From contig JARGFQ010000011.1 of assembly GCA_029210565.1 (NCBI GenBank), forward strand, positions 82,777 through 146,776: a stretch of 64,000 nt of DNA, written 5' to 3'. The translations under genes were made by a program, and so were the position numbers. The notes beneath the pieces are model-generated. The model ran no database searches and was not told the DNA's origin. It saw only the letters and a program-made list of their open reading frames with translations. This document shows, piece by piece, positions 35,971-44,745 of this stretch. This DNA is from Bacteroidales bacterium. GTDB taxonomy: Bacteria; Bacteroidota; Bacteroidia; Bacteroidales; VadinHA17. Position 1 is the stretch's first letter. The number at the start of each line of letters is the position of its first letter.

Positions 35971-37215
35971 GTGGACATTTTCGACAAGATCAGAAGGAAC
36001 CGTGGTGAACTGGGACAATACCAGGAACAGGCTGACGGATATTTTATGTTTCCGAAGCTGGAGGGTGAGATAGGCCCCAGGATGAAATTCATGGGCAGGG
36101 AGGTGCTAAACTGGAGCCTTAATAATTATCTCGGGCTTGCCAATCACCCTGAGGTCAGGAAGGTTGATGCCGAGGCGGCAGCGCAGTATGGCCTGGCTTA
36201 TCCGATGGGTGCCCGCATGATGTCGGGACAGACAACCATGCATGAGAAATTTGAAAGCATGGCTGCTGAATTCGTCGGCAAGGAGGCTGCCTACCTTCTG
36301 AACTACGGGTACCAGGGAATGGTGTCAATAATTGACGCACTGGTCGGAAGAAAAGATGTGATAGTGTATGACTCGGAGTCGCACGCCTGTATCATGGACG
36401 GACTCAGGATGGTGTTTGCCAAGCGGTTCGTCTTTCCCCACAATGACATGGAGGGATTTGAAAAACAGCTTGAGCATGCGCAAAAGATAGTCAATGAGAC
36501 CGGGGGAGGCATACTGGTTGTCACCGAGGGTGTCTTCGGCATGGCCGGCGACCTCGGTGCGCTCGATAAAATTGTGCCCTTTAAAAAGAAATACAACTTC
36601 CGCCTCCTGGTTGATGATGCCCACGGCATAGGTACCATGGGAAAAACAGGTGCAGGCACCGGTGAACATTTCGGTGTTCAGGACGATATCGATGTTTACT
36701 TTGGAACCTTCGCGAAAAGCTTTGCAGGAATAGGCGGCTTCGTCGCCGGAGACAAGGATGTCATCAGCTACCTCAGGTTCAACCTCCGCTCACAGATCTA
36801 TGCCAAGGCACTGCCGATGGCAATGACAATCGGGGCAATCAAACGGCTGGAGCTGATAAGGGATCATCCCGAGCTGCGCGAAAAACTGTGGACCATTGCA
36901 AGGGCACTGCAGAAAGGATTCAGGGAGGCAGGCTTTGACCTGGGCAGGACTGAATCACCCGTTACTCCCGTGTTCCTCAAGGGAGACATACCGCAGACGA
37001 CACAGATAATCAAGGATCTGAGGCAGAACTACGGCATCTTCTGCTCGGTGGTGATATACCCGGTGGTGCCGAAGGGTGTCATCATGCTCCGTATAATCCC
37101 CACGGCCGTCCATACCATGGATGACGTAAATTATACCGTGAACGCCTTCAAGGAGGTCAAGAAAAAACTTGAGACCAACGCCTACCCCGACGAGGTAGCC
37201 GATTTCAGGAACTGA
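35971..37215 (+). CDS. spt: Serine palmitoyltransferase-like PLP enzyme (alpha-oxoamine synthase)
   Basis: Fold-type I PLP enzyme of 414 residues. The alpha-oxoamine synthase pattern is present: SLNNYLGLANHPEVR, PMGARMMSGQTTMHEKFE, the cofactor-stacking ESHACIMDG, LLVDDAHGIGTMG, and the Schiff-base lysine K249 in TFAKSFAGIGG. Within Bacteroidota this form condenses serine with a long acyl-CoA to begin sphingolipid synthesis. Kbl and BioF are the alternatives; the long N-terminus and GVQDDIDVYFGTFAKSF favour SPT. The start is GTG, supported by a nearby -7 element. It ends 7 bp from the convergent DUF4914 gene. Confidence 0.85.
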   Translation: MDIFDKIRRNRGELGQYQEQADGYFMFPKLEGEIGPRMKFMGREVLNWSLNNYLGLANHPEVRKVDAEAAAQYGLAYPMGARMMSGQTTMHEKFESMAAEFVGKEAAYLLNYGYQGMVSIIDALVGRKDVIVYDSESHACIMDGLRMVFAKRFVFPHNDMEGFEKQLEHAQKIVNETGGGILVVTEGVFGMAGDLGALDKIVPFKKKYNFRLLVDDAHGIGTMGKTGAGTGEHFGVQDDIDVYFGTFAKSFAGIGGFVAGDKDVISYLRFNLRSQIYAKALPMAMTIGAIKRLELIRDHPELREKLWTIARALQKGFREAGFDLGRTESPVTPVFLKGDIPQTTQIIKDLRQNYGIFCSVVIYPVVPKGVIMLRIIPTAVHTMDDVNYTVNAFKEVKKKLETNAYPDEVADFRN

Positions 37216-37222
37216 CAGCAGT

Positions 37223-39172
37223 TTACTGCCTCTCTTCAAAATCATCTATTGACAGGAAGGAGTACTGGTACTCCATAGGAAGTATCTTTGCATATTCCTC
37301 AACCGGGCACCCCTCAAGGCATGCCATTATTATCTTTCGCCCGAGCGGCAACAGGTCAGAGGTGAGGAAGCCCTGAAGCTCTTTCCTGAAGAAATCCTGC
37401 AGTATGGCTGCTCCGGCATCATAGCCCTCTTCTCCCACCTCTGCCTGCCGGTAGACCTTCAGGAACCTGGTGGGGATGGGAGACCCCTCAATCGTAAGGT
37501 AGTTGAGTTCATAGCCCAGCAACGGGCAGCGGGCAGGTCTCAGCTGGTCAGACCTCAGCTTTGCATTGCCACGCCGGGTAAGGTACTCACGCATCAGCAA
37601 CTGTGGCCTGAATCCTACCTTCCACGCCCCAATATGCTGATTGGGGGTAAGGGTATAACGAACCCGGGGAGTATTCACTATCTGCTCCAGAAGGAGGTTG
37701 GCATGTCTCACCTTCTTTCCTGTGGCAAATGGCCAGTATGATCCTACCCCTTCGCTCTCCAGGTCGCCCCCGCTGGTGATACTGGGATTGGCATAACCCC
37801 GCGGACTGACAAGGCGCCACAGCCATGCCAGCGCCGGGGGCAGAATATGAAACAGTCCGGCAATGCCATAGGAGGGTAACTCAGCTGTGCAGGCCGGCAT
37901 TCTTACCCCGAAGTTACGTACGTCAACGGTCACCGGCCTGTTGATGATGCCGGGAACAATACTGCGCGGCAGGACAACCCTCGGATTGGGACAACGTTTT
38001 CCGGGAGCATCCTCTGAGTGATTCCAGATCAGAGCGGTGCCGTCAGGCCTGGTATCCAGGTTTAGAAAGAGCAACGATTCACCCGGGTCTATTGTTATCT
38101 TTTCAAGAAACGGATCGTCACCGTATCCTTTAACTCCGTCAACACGTATGAACCATGCGTTCTCCGCATCAGCCACGGTGAGCTTACCGTTGCTGGTCTG
38201 GTAAGAAGGGTGGCACAGGGCCATATCATCAGTGGCCGGATTGAATGAGCAGAAGAGTGGTATGGAGATAACTCTCCTTTCACCCGTGATTATGTTCTCC
38301 CCTATGACTATCTGTCCGTTGGGCTCACGCACAAGATTCTGTATCATCTCACTCTTCCCTCCCCCACTGGCACCTTCATGCATGAAGGTGGTGATGTTGT
38401 CATAGGGGCTGACCGCCTGCACCGTCGAGCAGTGTGTTGTCAACCAGCCCTCCTCCTCACCCTTGTCAAGAAGGACACTGTAAAAACCTTTCTTGGCACT
38501 CGGTCCGGGATAAAGGTTATAGGCAAACATCTCGTGCAGACCATCACGCCTGTTATGCACCACGACCTGCCTGCCGCTGAAATGGGTGTGCCTGAAGGGC
38601 GGAGCCACATATACCACGGATTCAACTGTAAATCCTTCCGGAAGCTCATCAACAGACATTATCTTCTGAAGCAGGGAGAGACCGAAGGCAAAGAACGAGG
38701 CGTTGAGAGGTGTCACCACCACACCTCCGGCACCTATGGGATAATTGCCTGCGAAGCACAGGAATATTCCCAACTCACGCCCTCCAAGCCAATCCAGGGT
38801 CTCATCCCTCAATGCGCTGAACTCATATCCGTTAATATCAGAAAATCTCTTTTTGTCGGTTGGCCTTTGGTCACCAATAAGCATTGTATCAGGATCCCGC
38901 CTGCGCATGTACGGTTCGGTGTAGTTCGCTGACAACCCGTTGGTGACCCGGTGAAGCACCACCTCTGTAACTTCACCCCTGCCGGGGATGTCATACTTCA
39001 CCTCATAATAAAGATCATCCGTTCCACCAGTGGACTCGGACAGTATCTCTGCCGGGTTATTGAAAAAGACAGCTTTCGGGGAGCCAGCAGCCAGCACTGC
39101 AACCTCCGGGGGAAGCCTGATACCTCTCTTCTCTACAAGGGCAATAGTCTCCAGTGCATTCATCCGGACCAT
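37223..39172 (-). CDS. DUF4914 family protein with PEPCK-like P-loop
   Basis: 649 residues without signal peptide or membrane segment, so cytoplasmic. It matches DUF4914, uncharacterised and found mainly in Bacteroidota and some Firmicutes. Residues 267-275 (GASGGGKSE) form a P-loop that resembles the kinase motif of phosphoenolpyruvate carboxykinase. Other conserved blocks include SFNPATDDMALCHPSYQ and TLTPNQHIGAWKVGF. Function unknown; nucleotide use is inferred from the P-loop. ATG at 39172 is used, and 39163 is equally possible. A TATTTTTG -7 element lies at 39240-39247 on the minus strand. Confidence 0.82.
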   Translation of the reverse strand: MVRMNALETIALVEKRGIRLPPEVAVLAAGSPKAVFFNNPAEILSESTGGTDDLYYEVKYDIPGRGEVTEVVLHRVTNGLSANYTEPYMRRRDPDTMLIGDQRPTDKKRFSDINGYEFSALRDETLDWLGGRELGIFLCFAGNYPIGAGGVVVTPLNASFFAFGLSLLQKIMSVDELPEGFTVESVVYVAPPFRHTHFSGRQVVVHNRRDGLHEMFAYNLYPGPSAKKGFYSVLLDKGEEEGWLTTHCSTVQAVSPYDNITTFMHEGASGGGKSEMIQNLVREPNGQIVIGENIITGERRVISIPLFCSFNPATDDMALCHPSYQTSNGKLTVADAENAWFIRVDGVKGYGDDPFLEKITIDPGESLLFLNLDTRPDGTALIWNHSEDAPGKRCPNPRVVLPRSIVPGIINRPVTVDVRNFGVRMPACTAELPSYGIAGLFHILPPALAWLWRLVSPRGYANPSITSGGDLESEGVGSYWPFATGKKVRHANLLLEQIVNTPRVRYTLTPNQHIGAWKVGFRPQLLMREYLTRRGNAKLRSDQLRPARCPLLGYELNYLTIEGSPIPTRFLKVYRQAEVGEEGYDAGAAILQDFFRKELQGFLTSDLLPLGRKIIMACLEGCPVEEYAKILPMEYQYSFLSIDDFEERQ

Positions 39173-39239
39173 TATTTAATCAGTAAATCAATCTGTTATC
39201 CAATAACCTGGGGAGGTTAAATACCTGCATCCTCCTTCT

Positions 39240-39247
39240 CAAAAATA
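39240..39247 (-). promoter_or_regulatory. Possible -7 element for the DUF4914 gene
   Basis: Minus strand TATTTTTG, 68 bp before the ATG at 39172. No -33 element is apparent. The rest of 39173-39389 holds nothing I recognise. Confidence 0.4.
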
Positions 39248-39389
39248 ATGGATAGAAACTGCGACCTCACCACCCGTCGCAGATAAATATCAACATCTTT
39301 TAAGAAAAGCCTGGTTTTTCTGTAATGTTTTCAATCCTTTTTCGTCATAGGGGTAAACAGTATTAATAAATATCGAAAAACGGACAGCC

Positions 39390-39902
39390 ATGAAAAGAAT
39401 GGTTTTTACACTTGTTATCGCCGCCCTGGCGGCTTCGTTGTACGGACAGAGAGACCCGCTTGATGATTTCTTCAGTAACTACTCCTACAGGGAGGGATAC
39501 TCGTCGGTCATCATCAACGGAAACATTTTCGGGATGCTGCAGGCCTTCGACGATGACCCGGATCTGGAAAGACTTGACAGAAAAATAACTTCCGTCAGGA
39601 TCGTCACCCGGAAGGGATCGCTCAGGGCGGGAGAAGACGCCATGCTTTCCGAAATCGGAAAAGTAATCCGGAGGGGAAGATATGAAGAGCTGATGACCGT
39701 GAAAGATCATGATTCAGACCTGCGCTTCATGGCAAAAAGCAGGGGCGACGTGATAACAGAGCTGCTCGTTGTCTCCTCGGGTGAAAATGAGGCGGTGATA
39801 CAGGTATGCGGAAAACTCACTCGCGAAGACGTTGAACGCATGTCGGAAGGCAACGGCGATGGCCTTGCCCGTCTTGAGATTCTTGAGAATCCGGCAAAAT
39901 GA
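39390..39902 (+). CDS. DUF4252 family secreted protein, first copy
   Basis: 170 residues with a signal peptide (VFTLVIAALAASLYGQ) and a DUF4252 body (SSVIINGNIFGMLQAF, YEELMTVKDHDSDLRFMAK, LLVVSSGENEAVIQVCG). Family function is unknown; members are periplasmic or lipid-anchored and often lie beside ECF sigma genes. It is a paralogue of 41066-41587 with the shared block EELMTVK. The sigma-factor gene follows after 27 bp, so it may be regulated by or feed signals to that sigma factor. Confidence 0.85.
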   Translation: MKRMVFTLVIAALAASLYGQRDPLDDFFSNYSYREGYSSVIINGNIFGMLQAFDDDPDLERLDRKITSVRIVTRKGSLRAGEDAMLSEIGKVIRRGRYEELMTVKDHDSDLRFMAKSRGDVITELLVVSSGENEAVIQVCGKLTREDVERMSEGNGDGLARLEILENPAK

Positions 39903-39929
39903 TAACTTTGGGGCAGACATCAGTAAAGA

Positions 39930-40445
39930 ATGACGCCAGGGGAGTTCAGGGAAAAAATTTTGCCGCAGGGAAGGAGGCTATATGCCCTCGCCTGGCGCTA
40001 CCTGAACAGCAGGGAGGAGGCCGAGGACGCAGTTCAGGAGGTTATGATGAAACTGTGGGAAGAGCGGGCCACACTTGAGAGGTGCGAAAACCTTGAAGCC
40101 TGGTGCACCACCGTCACACGCAACTGCTGTATCGACATTGTGAGGAAAAGAAATAGGGTCATGTTTGAGGAGATGGATAAAATAGCCGAAATTACGGTGA
40201 GAGAGGACGATCATGCTGCTGCATCCGACAACACCGAGGCTGCAATGATGATCTCGATGATAGTCAGCCGCATGAAGGAGCCCTACAGAAGCGCATTGAT
40301 CCTCAGAGATATGGAGGGATATTCCTACGAGGAGACGGCAGAGGCGATGAATACCAATGTAAACGCCCTGCGAGCAACACTCTCCAGGGCCCGCAGGGTG
40401 GTAAGAGAGGAGATGAAGAAAATTTATGCCCATGGAACAGGATAA
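39930..40445 (+). CDS. ECF-type RNA polymerase sigma factor
   Basis: 171 residues with sigma region 2 (YALAWRYLNSREEAEDAVQEVMMKLWE) and region 4 (MKEPYRSALILRDMEGYSYEETAEAMNTNVNALRATLSRAR), and no regions 1 or 3, which defines an extracytoplasmic-function sigma factor. The anti-sigma-like gene overlaps its end by 14-20 bp, so the two are translationally coupled. The target promoters are not known. Confidence 0.93.
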   Translation: MTPGEFREKILPQGRRLYALAWRYLNSREEAEDAVQEVMMKLWEERATLERCENLEAWCTTVTRNCCIDIVRKRNRVMFEEMDKIAEITVREDDHAAASDNTEAAMMISMIVSRMKEPYRSALILRDMEGYSYEETAEAMNTNVNALRATLSRARRVVREEMKKIYAHGTG

Positions 40446-40983
40446 GGTGAGGGAACTGCTGCACAGGTACTACGGGGGAGTGACCACTGAGAAGGAAGAG
40501 GCACAGCTCAGGGAGCTTCTCTCTGATCCTTCCCTCCTCTCATACTTCCCGGAGGAGAGGCACCTTATCATCATGAACGAGACAGTGCCTGAGCCTTCGG
40601 ACGATTTCTATGACAGGCTTACGGAGATAACGCACCGGGAGAGGCGCATGAGGCCGGGCCACAGGTTGCTTAGGCATGCTGCGACTGTTGCGGCAGCAGC
40701 GGTGATACTGGCAGCCTCATGGATGCTGCTTAACCAGTACAGAGCGCAGTCGGTGAAAGACACCTACACCGACCCGGAGATCGCCATGGCGGAGGTGAAG
40801 AGCATCCTCACCGACGTGTCAAGGAAGATGAACACGGGAATGGAGGAGCTGGAGCCGATGAGGAAGCTCACGGAAGCACCTGAGGAGGTAGGAGAAATGA
40901 GCCGTATTAACAGCATCGTGGAGGATAACCTCTCGAAACTCCGTTACCTCAACAGACTTGACAACGGAAACGGGAACAACTGA
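40426..40983 (+). CDS. Membrane anti-sigma factor-like protein
   Basis: 185 residues from the ATG at 40426 (ATG 40432 is also possible). A soluble N-terminal part of about 80 residues contains a zinc-less anti-sigma-like helix bundle (VRELLHRYYGGVTTEKEEAQLRELLSD). One transmembrane helix (AATVAAAAVILAASWMLL, about 84-101) leads to a periplasmic segment. This order and the overlap with the ECF sigma gene identify it as its probable anti-sigma factor; sequence similarity alone is weak. Confidence 0.8.
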   Translation: MPMEQDKVRELLHRYYGGVTTEKEEAQLRELLSDPSLLSYFPEERHLIIMNETVPEPSDDFYDRLTEITHRERRMRPGHRLLRHAATVAAAAVILAASWMLLNQYRAQSVKDTYTDPEIAMAEVKSILTDVSRKMNTGMEELEPMRKLTEAPEEVGEMSRINSIVEDNLSKLRYLNRLDNGNGNN

Positions 40984-41065
40984 TACTTCCATGACCACAG
41001 GATCACAGAATGATTTGAACAGAGAATGCCATGCAAGTATCACTGAAACAATAAGATAGTAACGA

Positions 41066-41587
41066 ATGAAATCCGATATGAAGAGAATATTGATTTTTAT
41101 AATAATCGCCGCCTGGTCACTGACAGCCCTCGGTCAGAAGAGCCCGGTTGAGGATCTGTTTGACAGGTACAACGGCAGGGATGGTTTTACCTCCGTATAT
41201 ATCTCATCGAAGATGTTCAGCCTGCTGTCGAGGATCGACAGCGACGATGAGGAGTTCCGGAACCTTGTTACCCGGATAAAGGGCATCAGAATCCTGTCGA
41301 TAGACAGTGCATCAAATACCGGCAGAATCAACTTCGCCGGTGAGCTGGTGCCAAAACTCAACCGTTCGGGCTTTGAGGAGCTGATGACCGTGAAGGAGCA
41401 GCATGACGAGGTGCGCTTCATGATACGTGAGGCGGGCGACAGGATCGCCGAGCTGGTGATGGTCACCGGTGGCGCCGGCAGCTCGGTGGTATGGATCACC
41501 GGCGACCTCGACCTCAGAACAATAGCCAGCCTGTCGGGCACCATGGGCATTGAGGAGCTGGAGGAGCTGGAAAATGTTGAGAAATAG
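41066..41587 (+). CDS. DUF4252 family secreted protein, second copy
   Basis: 173 residues with a signal peptide (ILIFIIIAAWSLTALGQ) and a DUF4252 body (TSVYISSKMFSLLSRI, FEELMTVKEQHDEVRFMIREAG, AELVMVTGGAGSSVVWITG). It is clearly homologous to 39390-39902, suggesting local duplication around the sigma/anti-sigma pair. It lies 82 bp after the anti-sigma gene. Confidence 0.85.
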   Translation: MKSDMKRILIFIIIAAWSLTALGQKSPVEDLFDRYNGRDGFTSVYISSKMFSLLSRIDSDDEEFRNLVTRIKGIRILSIDSASNTGRINFAGELVPKLNRSGFEELMTVKEQHDEVRFMIREAGDRIAELVMVTGGAGSSVVWITGDLDLRTIASLSGTMGIEELEELENVEK

Positions 41588-41817
41588 GCATCTTCAATGC
41601 TACGGCACAGCATGGTCTGCAATAACATTACAGGTTATGCAGCCTCATGCAAACAGAGAGGATTGATGCTGGCAGCAAATCATTGATTCCATGAAAAGAA
41701 TTAGTAATATCTGATATCTGACCAGAATGCAATCTCGGGTCCGTGAACAATCTCCCCCGGCACCACGTTACTCGGATAAATGCATCCTCAGAATTGAACA
41801 GCAGCCATTACAACAGC

Positions 41818-42465
41818 ATGAACATCCCGGAGGAACTCCTCCAGGCATATACCGCCCTCTTTATCTTCCTCGGGGGGTCCGTTTCAATGAGTCCGGAAGA
41901 GAGCGGACTGCCGCACCTGTGTGACAGCGGACTGTTGAGAAACCTGCCGGTTGAGAGCCATAACGCAACCTATCAGAGGGCAGGCCACCTTCTTCGGTCG
42001 CCTTGCCCTTTCAAACAACAGTGCCATCACACTGTCTCCAAAAACTACTACTCACTGCTCGCCGACGACAAGACAGCATATGCCTACCCTTCTGCCTCCC
42101 ACTGGAGAATCTTAGGAAAAACTGCCGGAGAGGATAAGGCCATGCCCGGTAAGCTCTATGCACAATATGGTTTCAGAAGGTCTGAAGAGTGCGGCCTCGA
42201 ACCTGATCACCTCGGCATAGAGCTTTTGTTTGTCGACCTGCTACTTGAGAAATACCTTACTGAGGATGATTCCACGGTGAGAAGTGTTATCCGGGAAGAC
42301 CTGCTTGATTTCATCAACGGATCGATGCTCTCATGGCTGCCACGCTGGGCGGAGGAGGTCTCCGGTAAATCTGTCACTAAATGCTACACGGGCATCGCAG
42401 GACTGATAATCGGTGCCCTGGAAGATGTGAGGGATATACTAAGTGATCAGAAGTTGGGGTTGTAA
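41818..42465 (+). CDS. TorD/DmsD-family chaperone-like protein
   Basis: 215 residues from ATG 41818; the open frame extends to a GTG at 41743 but the extra 25 residues are low in hydrophobics and unlike the family. The all-helical body contains YAQYGFRRSEECGLEPDHLGIELLF, matching the TorD-family motif (EPDH at about 128-131). Such chaperones bind Tat signal peptides and guide cofactor insertion into molybdoenzymes. No molybdoenzyme is in the window; the only visible Tat substrate is the DUF362 protein at 44746-45915. The 3' end overlaps the convergent SRPBCC gene by 19 bp. Confidence 0.75.
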   Translation: MNIPEELLQAYTALFIFLGGSVSMSPEESGLPHLCDSGLLRNLPVESHNATYQRAGHLLRSPCPFKQQCHHTVSKNYYSLLADDKTAYAYPSASHWRILGKTAGEDKAMPGKLYAQYGFRRSEECGLEPDHLGIELLFVDLLLEKYLTEDDSTVRSVIREDLLDFINGSMLSWLPRWAEEVSGKSVTKCYTGIAGLIIGALEDVRDILSDQKLGL

Positions 42466-42833
42466 AACCGTTTTATTGCACCCATGTAATAATCGTTCCA
42501 GCCCGCGGCTATGTTGGTATAATCCTCCACCGGAATGTTTGTATGCTCAACTGTGACAGCAGTATTACCGCCGTTGGCTGCAATGGTTATTGTCACCATT
42601 GAATCCAGCTCCCTGTCTCCAAAATACCACTCCTGCACCACCTTGCGGTCAGGCACGAGATCAACGATTTTGCCGCAGATGTCACCGTCCCACATGTTAA
42701 ACTCCTCTCCGGGAGCGGACGGCATCACGGCCGCGTAGCCCGACCACAGTTCAATTGTGTACGGGTTTGTCAGTGCAGCATAAATATCTGAAGGTTCGGC
42801 ATTGATATGAAAAGTCTTTCTGAAATTTCGCAT
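42447..42833 (-). CDS. SRPBCC / START-like (AHSA1-type) domain protein
   Basis: 128 residues from ATG 42833, forming a single START-like domain (FHINAEPSDIYAALTNPYTIELWSGY, then KVVQEWYFGDRELDSMVTITI, and AAGWNDYYMGAIKRF). The fold binds hydrophobic ligands; AHSA1 members can also act on Hsp90. No ligand can be inferred. It lies 37 bp downstream of trxB and overlaps the 3' end of the TorD-like gene. Confidence 0.8.
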   Translation of the reverse strand: MRNFRKTFHINAEPSDIYAALTNPYTIELWSGYAAVMPSAPGEEFNMWDGDICGKIVDLVPDRKVVQEWYFGDRELDSMVTITIAANGGNTAVTVEHTNIPVEDYTNIAAGWNDYYMGAIKRFYNPNF

Positions 42834-42870
42834 ATTAGCGTATGTTTTCCCCTTAATAAGTGTTGTTCTG

Positions 42871-43866
42871 TTATCCCTGTTCTGCAAGATATCTCTCGGC
42901 GTCGATGGCCGCCCGGCATCCGCTGCCGGCAGCAGTCACTGCCTGTCTGTAAACATGATCCATCACGTCGCCGGCGGCAAAGACACCAGCCACCTTTGTC
43001 GTTGTGGATTCCGGTTCGGTAATTATGTAGCCTGTTTCGTCAGTGTCAATCCACTCCCTAAAGACCTCTGAATTGGGAGTATGGCCGATGGCCAGGAAGA
43101 AACCGTCGATCTTGAGATTGAACTTCTCCTCCTCCGGCGTACCACGGTGGCGCACCACCACTGCACCCTCAACACCCTGTGTGCCAAAGAGGTCCTCCAC
43201 CTGGCACTTCCACAGTATCTCGATGTTGGGCGTGTTCATCACCCTGTGCTGCATCGCCTTGCTGGCGCGAAGCACATCACGCCTGACAATCATATATACC
43301 TTTCTGCACAGCCCCGCGAGATAGGTAGCCTCCTCACAGGCAGTGTCGCCGCCGCCAACGACAGCAACATCCCTGCCCTTGTAGAAAAATCCGTCACAGG
43401 TGGCGCAGGCAGAGACACCCATGCCTGCATATTTGGTCTCAGCAGGTATACCCAGGTATTTCGCCGTGGCACCGGTGGCAATGATGACCGTGTCAGCCAT
43501 TATCTCCACACTGCCGTCAAAGGTGACCTTCAGCGGCTTGCCTGAGAAATCGGCAGAGGTGGCAATACCTATCCTTACATCCGTGCCCAACCTCTTCGCC
43601 TGCTTGAGGAAGTCTTCCATCATCTCCGGTCCGGTGACACCGTCAGGATAGCCGGGGTAATTTTCAACCTCAGTAGTTGTGGTAAGCTGTCCGCCCTGCT
43701 GCAGACCCGTATAGAGCACAGGCTTAAGGTTGGCCCTGGCAGCATATATCGCTGCAGTATATCCGGCGGGTCCGGAGCCTACGATAAGACATCTTACTTT
43801 CTCCGACGAGACAGGAGCCTTCTTTTCTTCCTCACTGTCTGTCTCAAGTGGTTTGAACAGTTGCAT
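42871..43866 (-). CDS. trxB: Thioredoxin-disulfide reductase
   Basis: Flavoenzyme that passes electrons from NADPH to thioredoxin. The 331-residue protein has FAD-binding GSGPAGYTAA near residue 30, the redox pair in ACATCDG (C154, C157), NADP-binding GGGDTACEE near 170, and a C-terminal FAD motif GVFAAGDV. A charged extension of about 24 residues precedes the usual start. A -7 element (43890-43897) is 23 bp upstream. Confidence 0.96.
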   Translation of the reverse strand: MQLFKPLETDSEEEKKAPVSSEKVRCLIVGSGPAGYTAAIYAARANLKPVLYTGLQQGGQLTTTTEVENYPGYPDGVTGPEMMEDFLKQAKRLGTDVRIGIATSADFSGKPLKVTFDGSVEIMADTVIIATGATAKYLGIPAETKYAGMGVSACATCDGFFYKGRDVAVVGGGDTACEEATYLAGLCRKVYMIVRRDVLRASKAMQHRVMNTPNIEILWKCQVEDLFGTQGVEGAVVVRHRGTPEEEKFNLKIDGFFLAIGHTPNSEVFREWIDTDETGYIITEPESTTTKVAGVFAAGDVMDHVYRQAVTAAGSGCRAAIDAERYLAEQG

Positions 43867-43889
43867 CTGGTATCAGGTCTAAGAGATGA

Positions 43890-43897
43890 CAAAAATA
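43890..43897 (-). promoter_or_regulatory. -7 promoter element for trxB
   Basis: Minus strand TATTTTTG, with a predicted leader of about 16 bases to the trxB ATG at 43866. The gap to the DUF6599 gene is only 52 bp. Confidence 0.5.
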
Positions 43898-43918
43898 GAA
43901 ATTATATTATACGGTATG

Positions 43919-44713
43919 CTAAAATGTGATAATTATTTGACTGGGCGAAATTATCGAAACTACTGAATCACTGCTTATTGAGTAATGGCTTCCGACAGGG
44001 GACATTCTAATGCACCTGAGAACCTCTGTGGCAGTGCCGGGACTCTCAAAACGAAGTGACGCCCGGGTTCTGCCCTCACTCTGTATCATCAGCGCGCTGT
44101 AACCTGTGGCCTCGCCAAAGGTCTCCGACAGTTCCGGTATGCCGTTATAAAGACCCAGCGGGCCTCTTACCAGTACGGCACCTCTCATGGTCTCATCATC
44201 AACAGGCTCCTCAAAAAAGAGGGTGGGGTCAAAAGAAGCCTCAGGGATATTGGCGAGGATACCGGTGGCTATCTCATCCGCTGTCTCCTGATCTTCCTCT
44301 GTGCCGGTGTCATTTATTATGCTTACATAGAATGGTCCCTTGCATAACTGCAGCTGATAGGCCGACCGGCAGAGATGTTCCGTCAGCCTCGGCCCGCCGT
44401 TGCATCGAAAGCGCGATACCGAGAAGATGCCGAATGCAGCCTCCGGATCTTTCATACGGTAGATCTCGATTTTAATATCCCTTCCATTGCGCACCAGCTC
44501 TGTAACGACCAGTGTATCAAAACCGTATTCCAGATAGAGCTCTGCCCCTCCGTTGATGTAACCATAGAGTGACGTCTCGGTGAAGGTGCGGCTGCGGATC
44601 TCCCCGATGCCCTGAACAGCTGCCAGGCCCTGACGTGATTCCGTTGTCTGAGCCAGGGACGAGAGCGAAAAGAATAAGAGTAAAAGAAGTGAAGATGTTT
44701 TTTTGAATCGCAT
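43919..44713 (-). CDS. DUF6599 family secreted protein
   Basis: 264 residues with a signal peptide (SLLLLLFFSLSSLAQ). It matches DUF6599: TETSLYGYINGGAELYLEYGF near residue 45 and IYRMKDPEAAFGIFSVSR near 84. Function unknown; in related genomes the domain is often found near Tat-exported DUF362 proteins, as here. It lies 32 bp downstream of the DUF362 gene and is probably co-transcribed. Confidence 0.82.
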   Translation of the reverse strand: MRFKKTSSLLLLLFFSLSSLAQTTESRQGLAAVQGIGEIRSRTFTETSLYGYINGGAELYLEYGFDTLVVTELVRNGRDIKIEIYRMKDPEAAFGIFSVSRFRCNGGPRLTEHLCRSAYQLQLCKGPFYVSIINDTGTEEDQETADEIATGILANIPEASFDPTLFFEEPVDDETMRGAVLVRGPLGLYNGIPELSETFGEATGYSALMIQSEGRTRASLRFESPGTATEVLRCIRMSPVGSHYSISSDSVVSIISPSQIIITF

Positions 44714-44745
44714 CTTTATGAGTCTGTTTTGAATTTTGTCTATAA

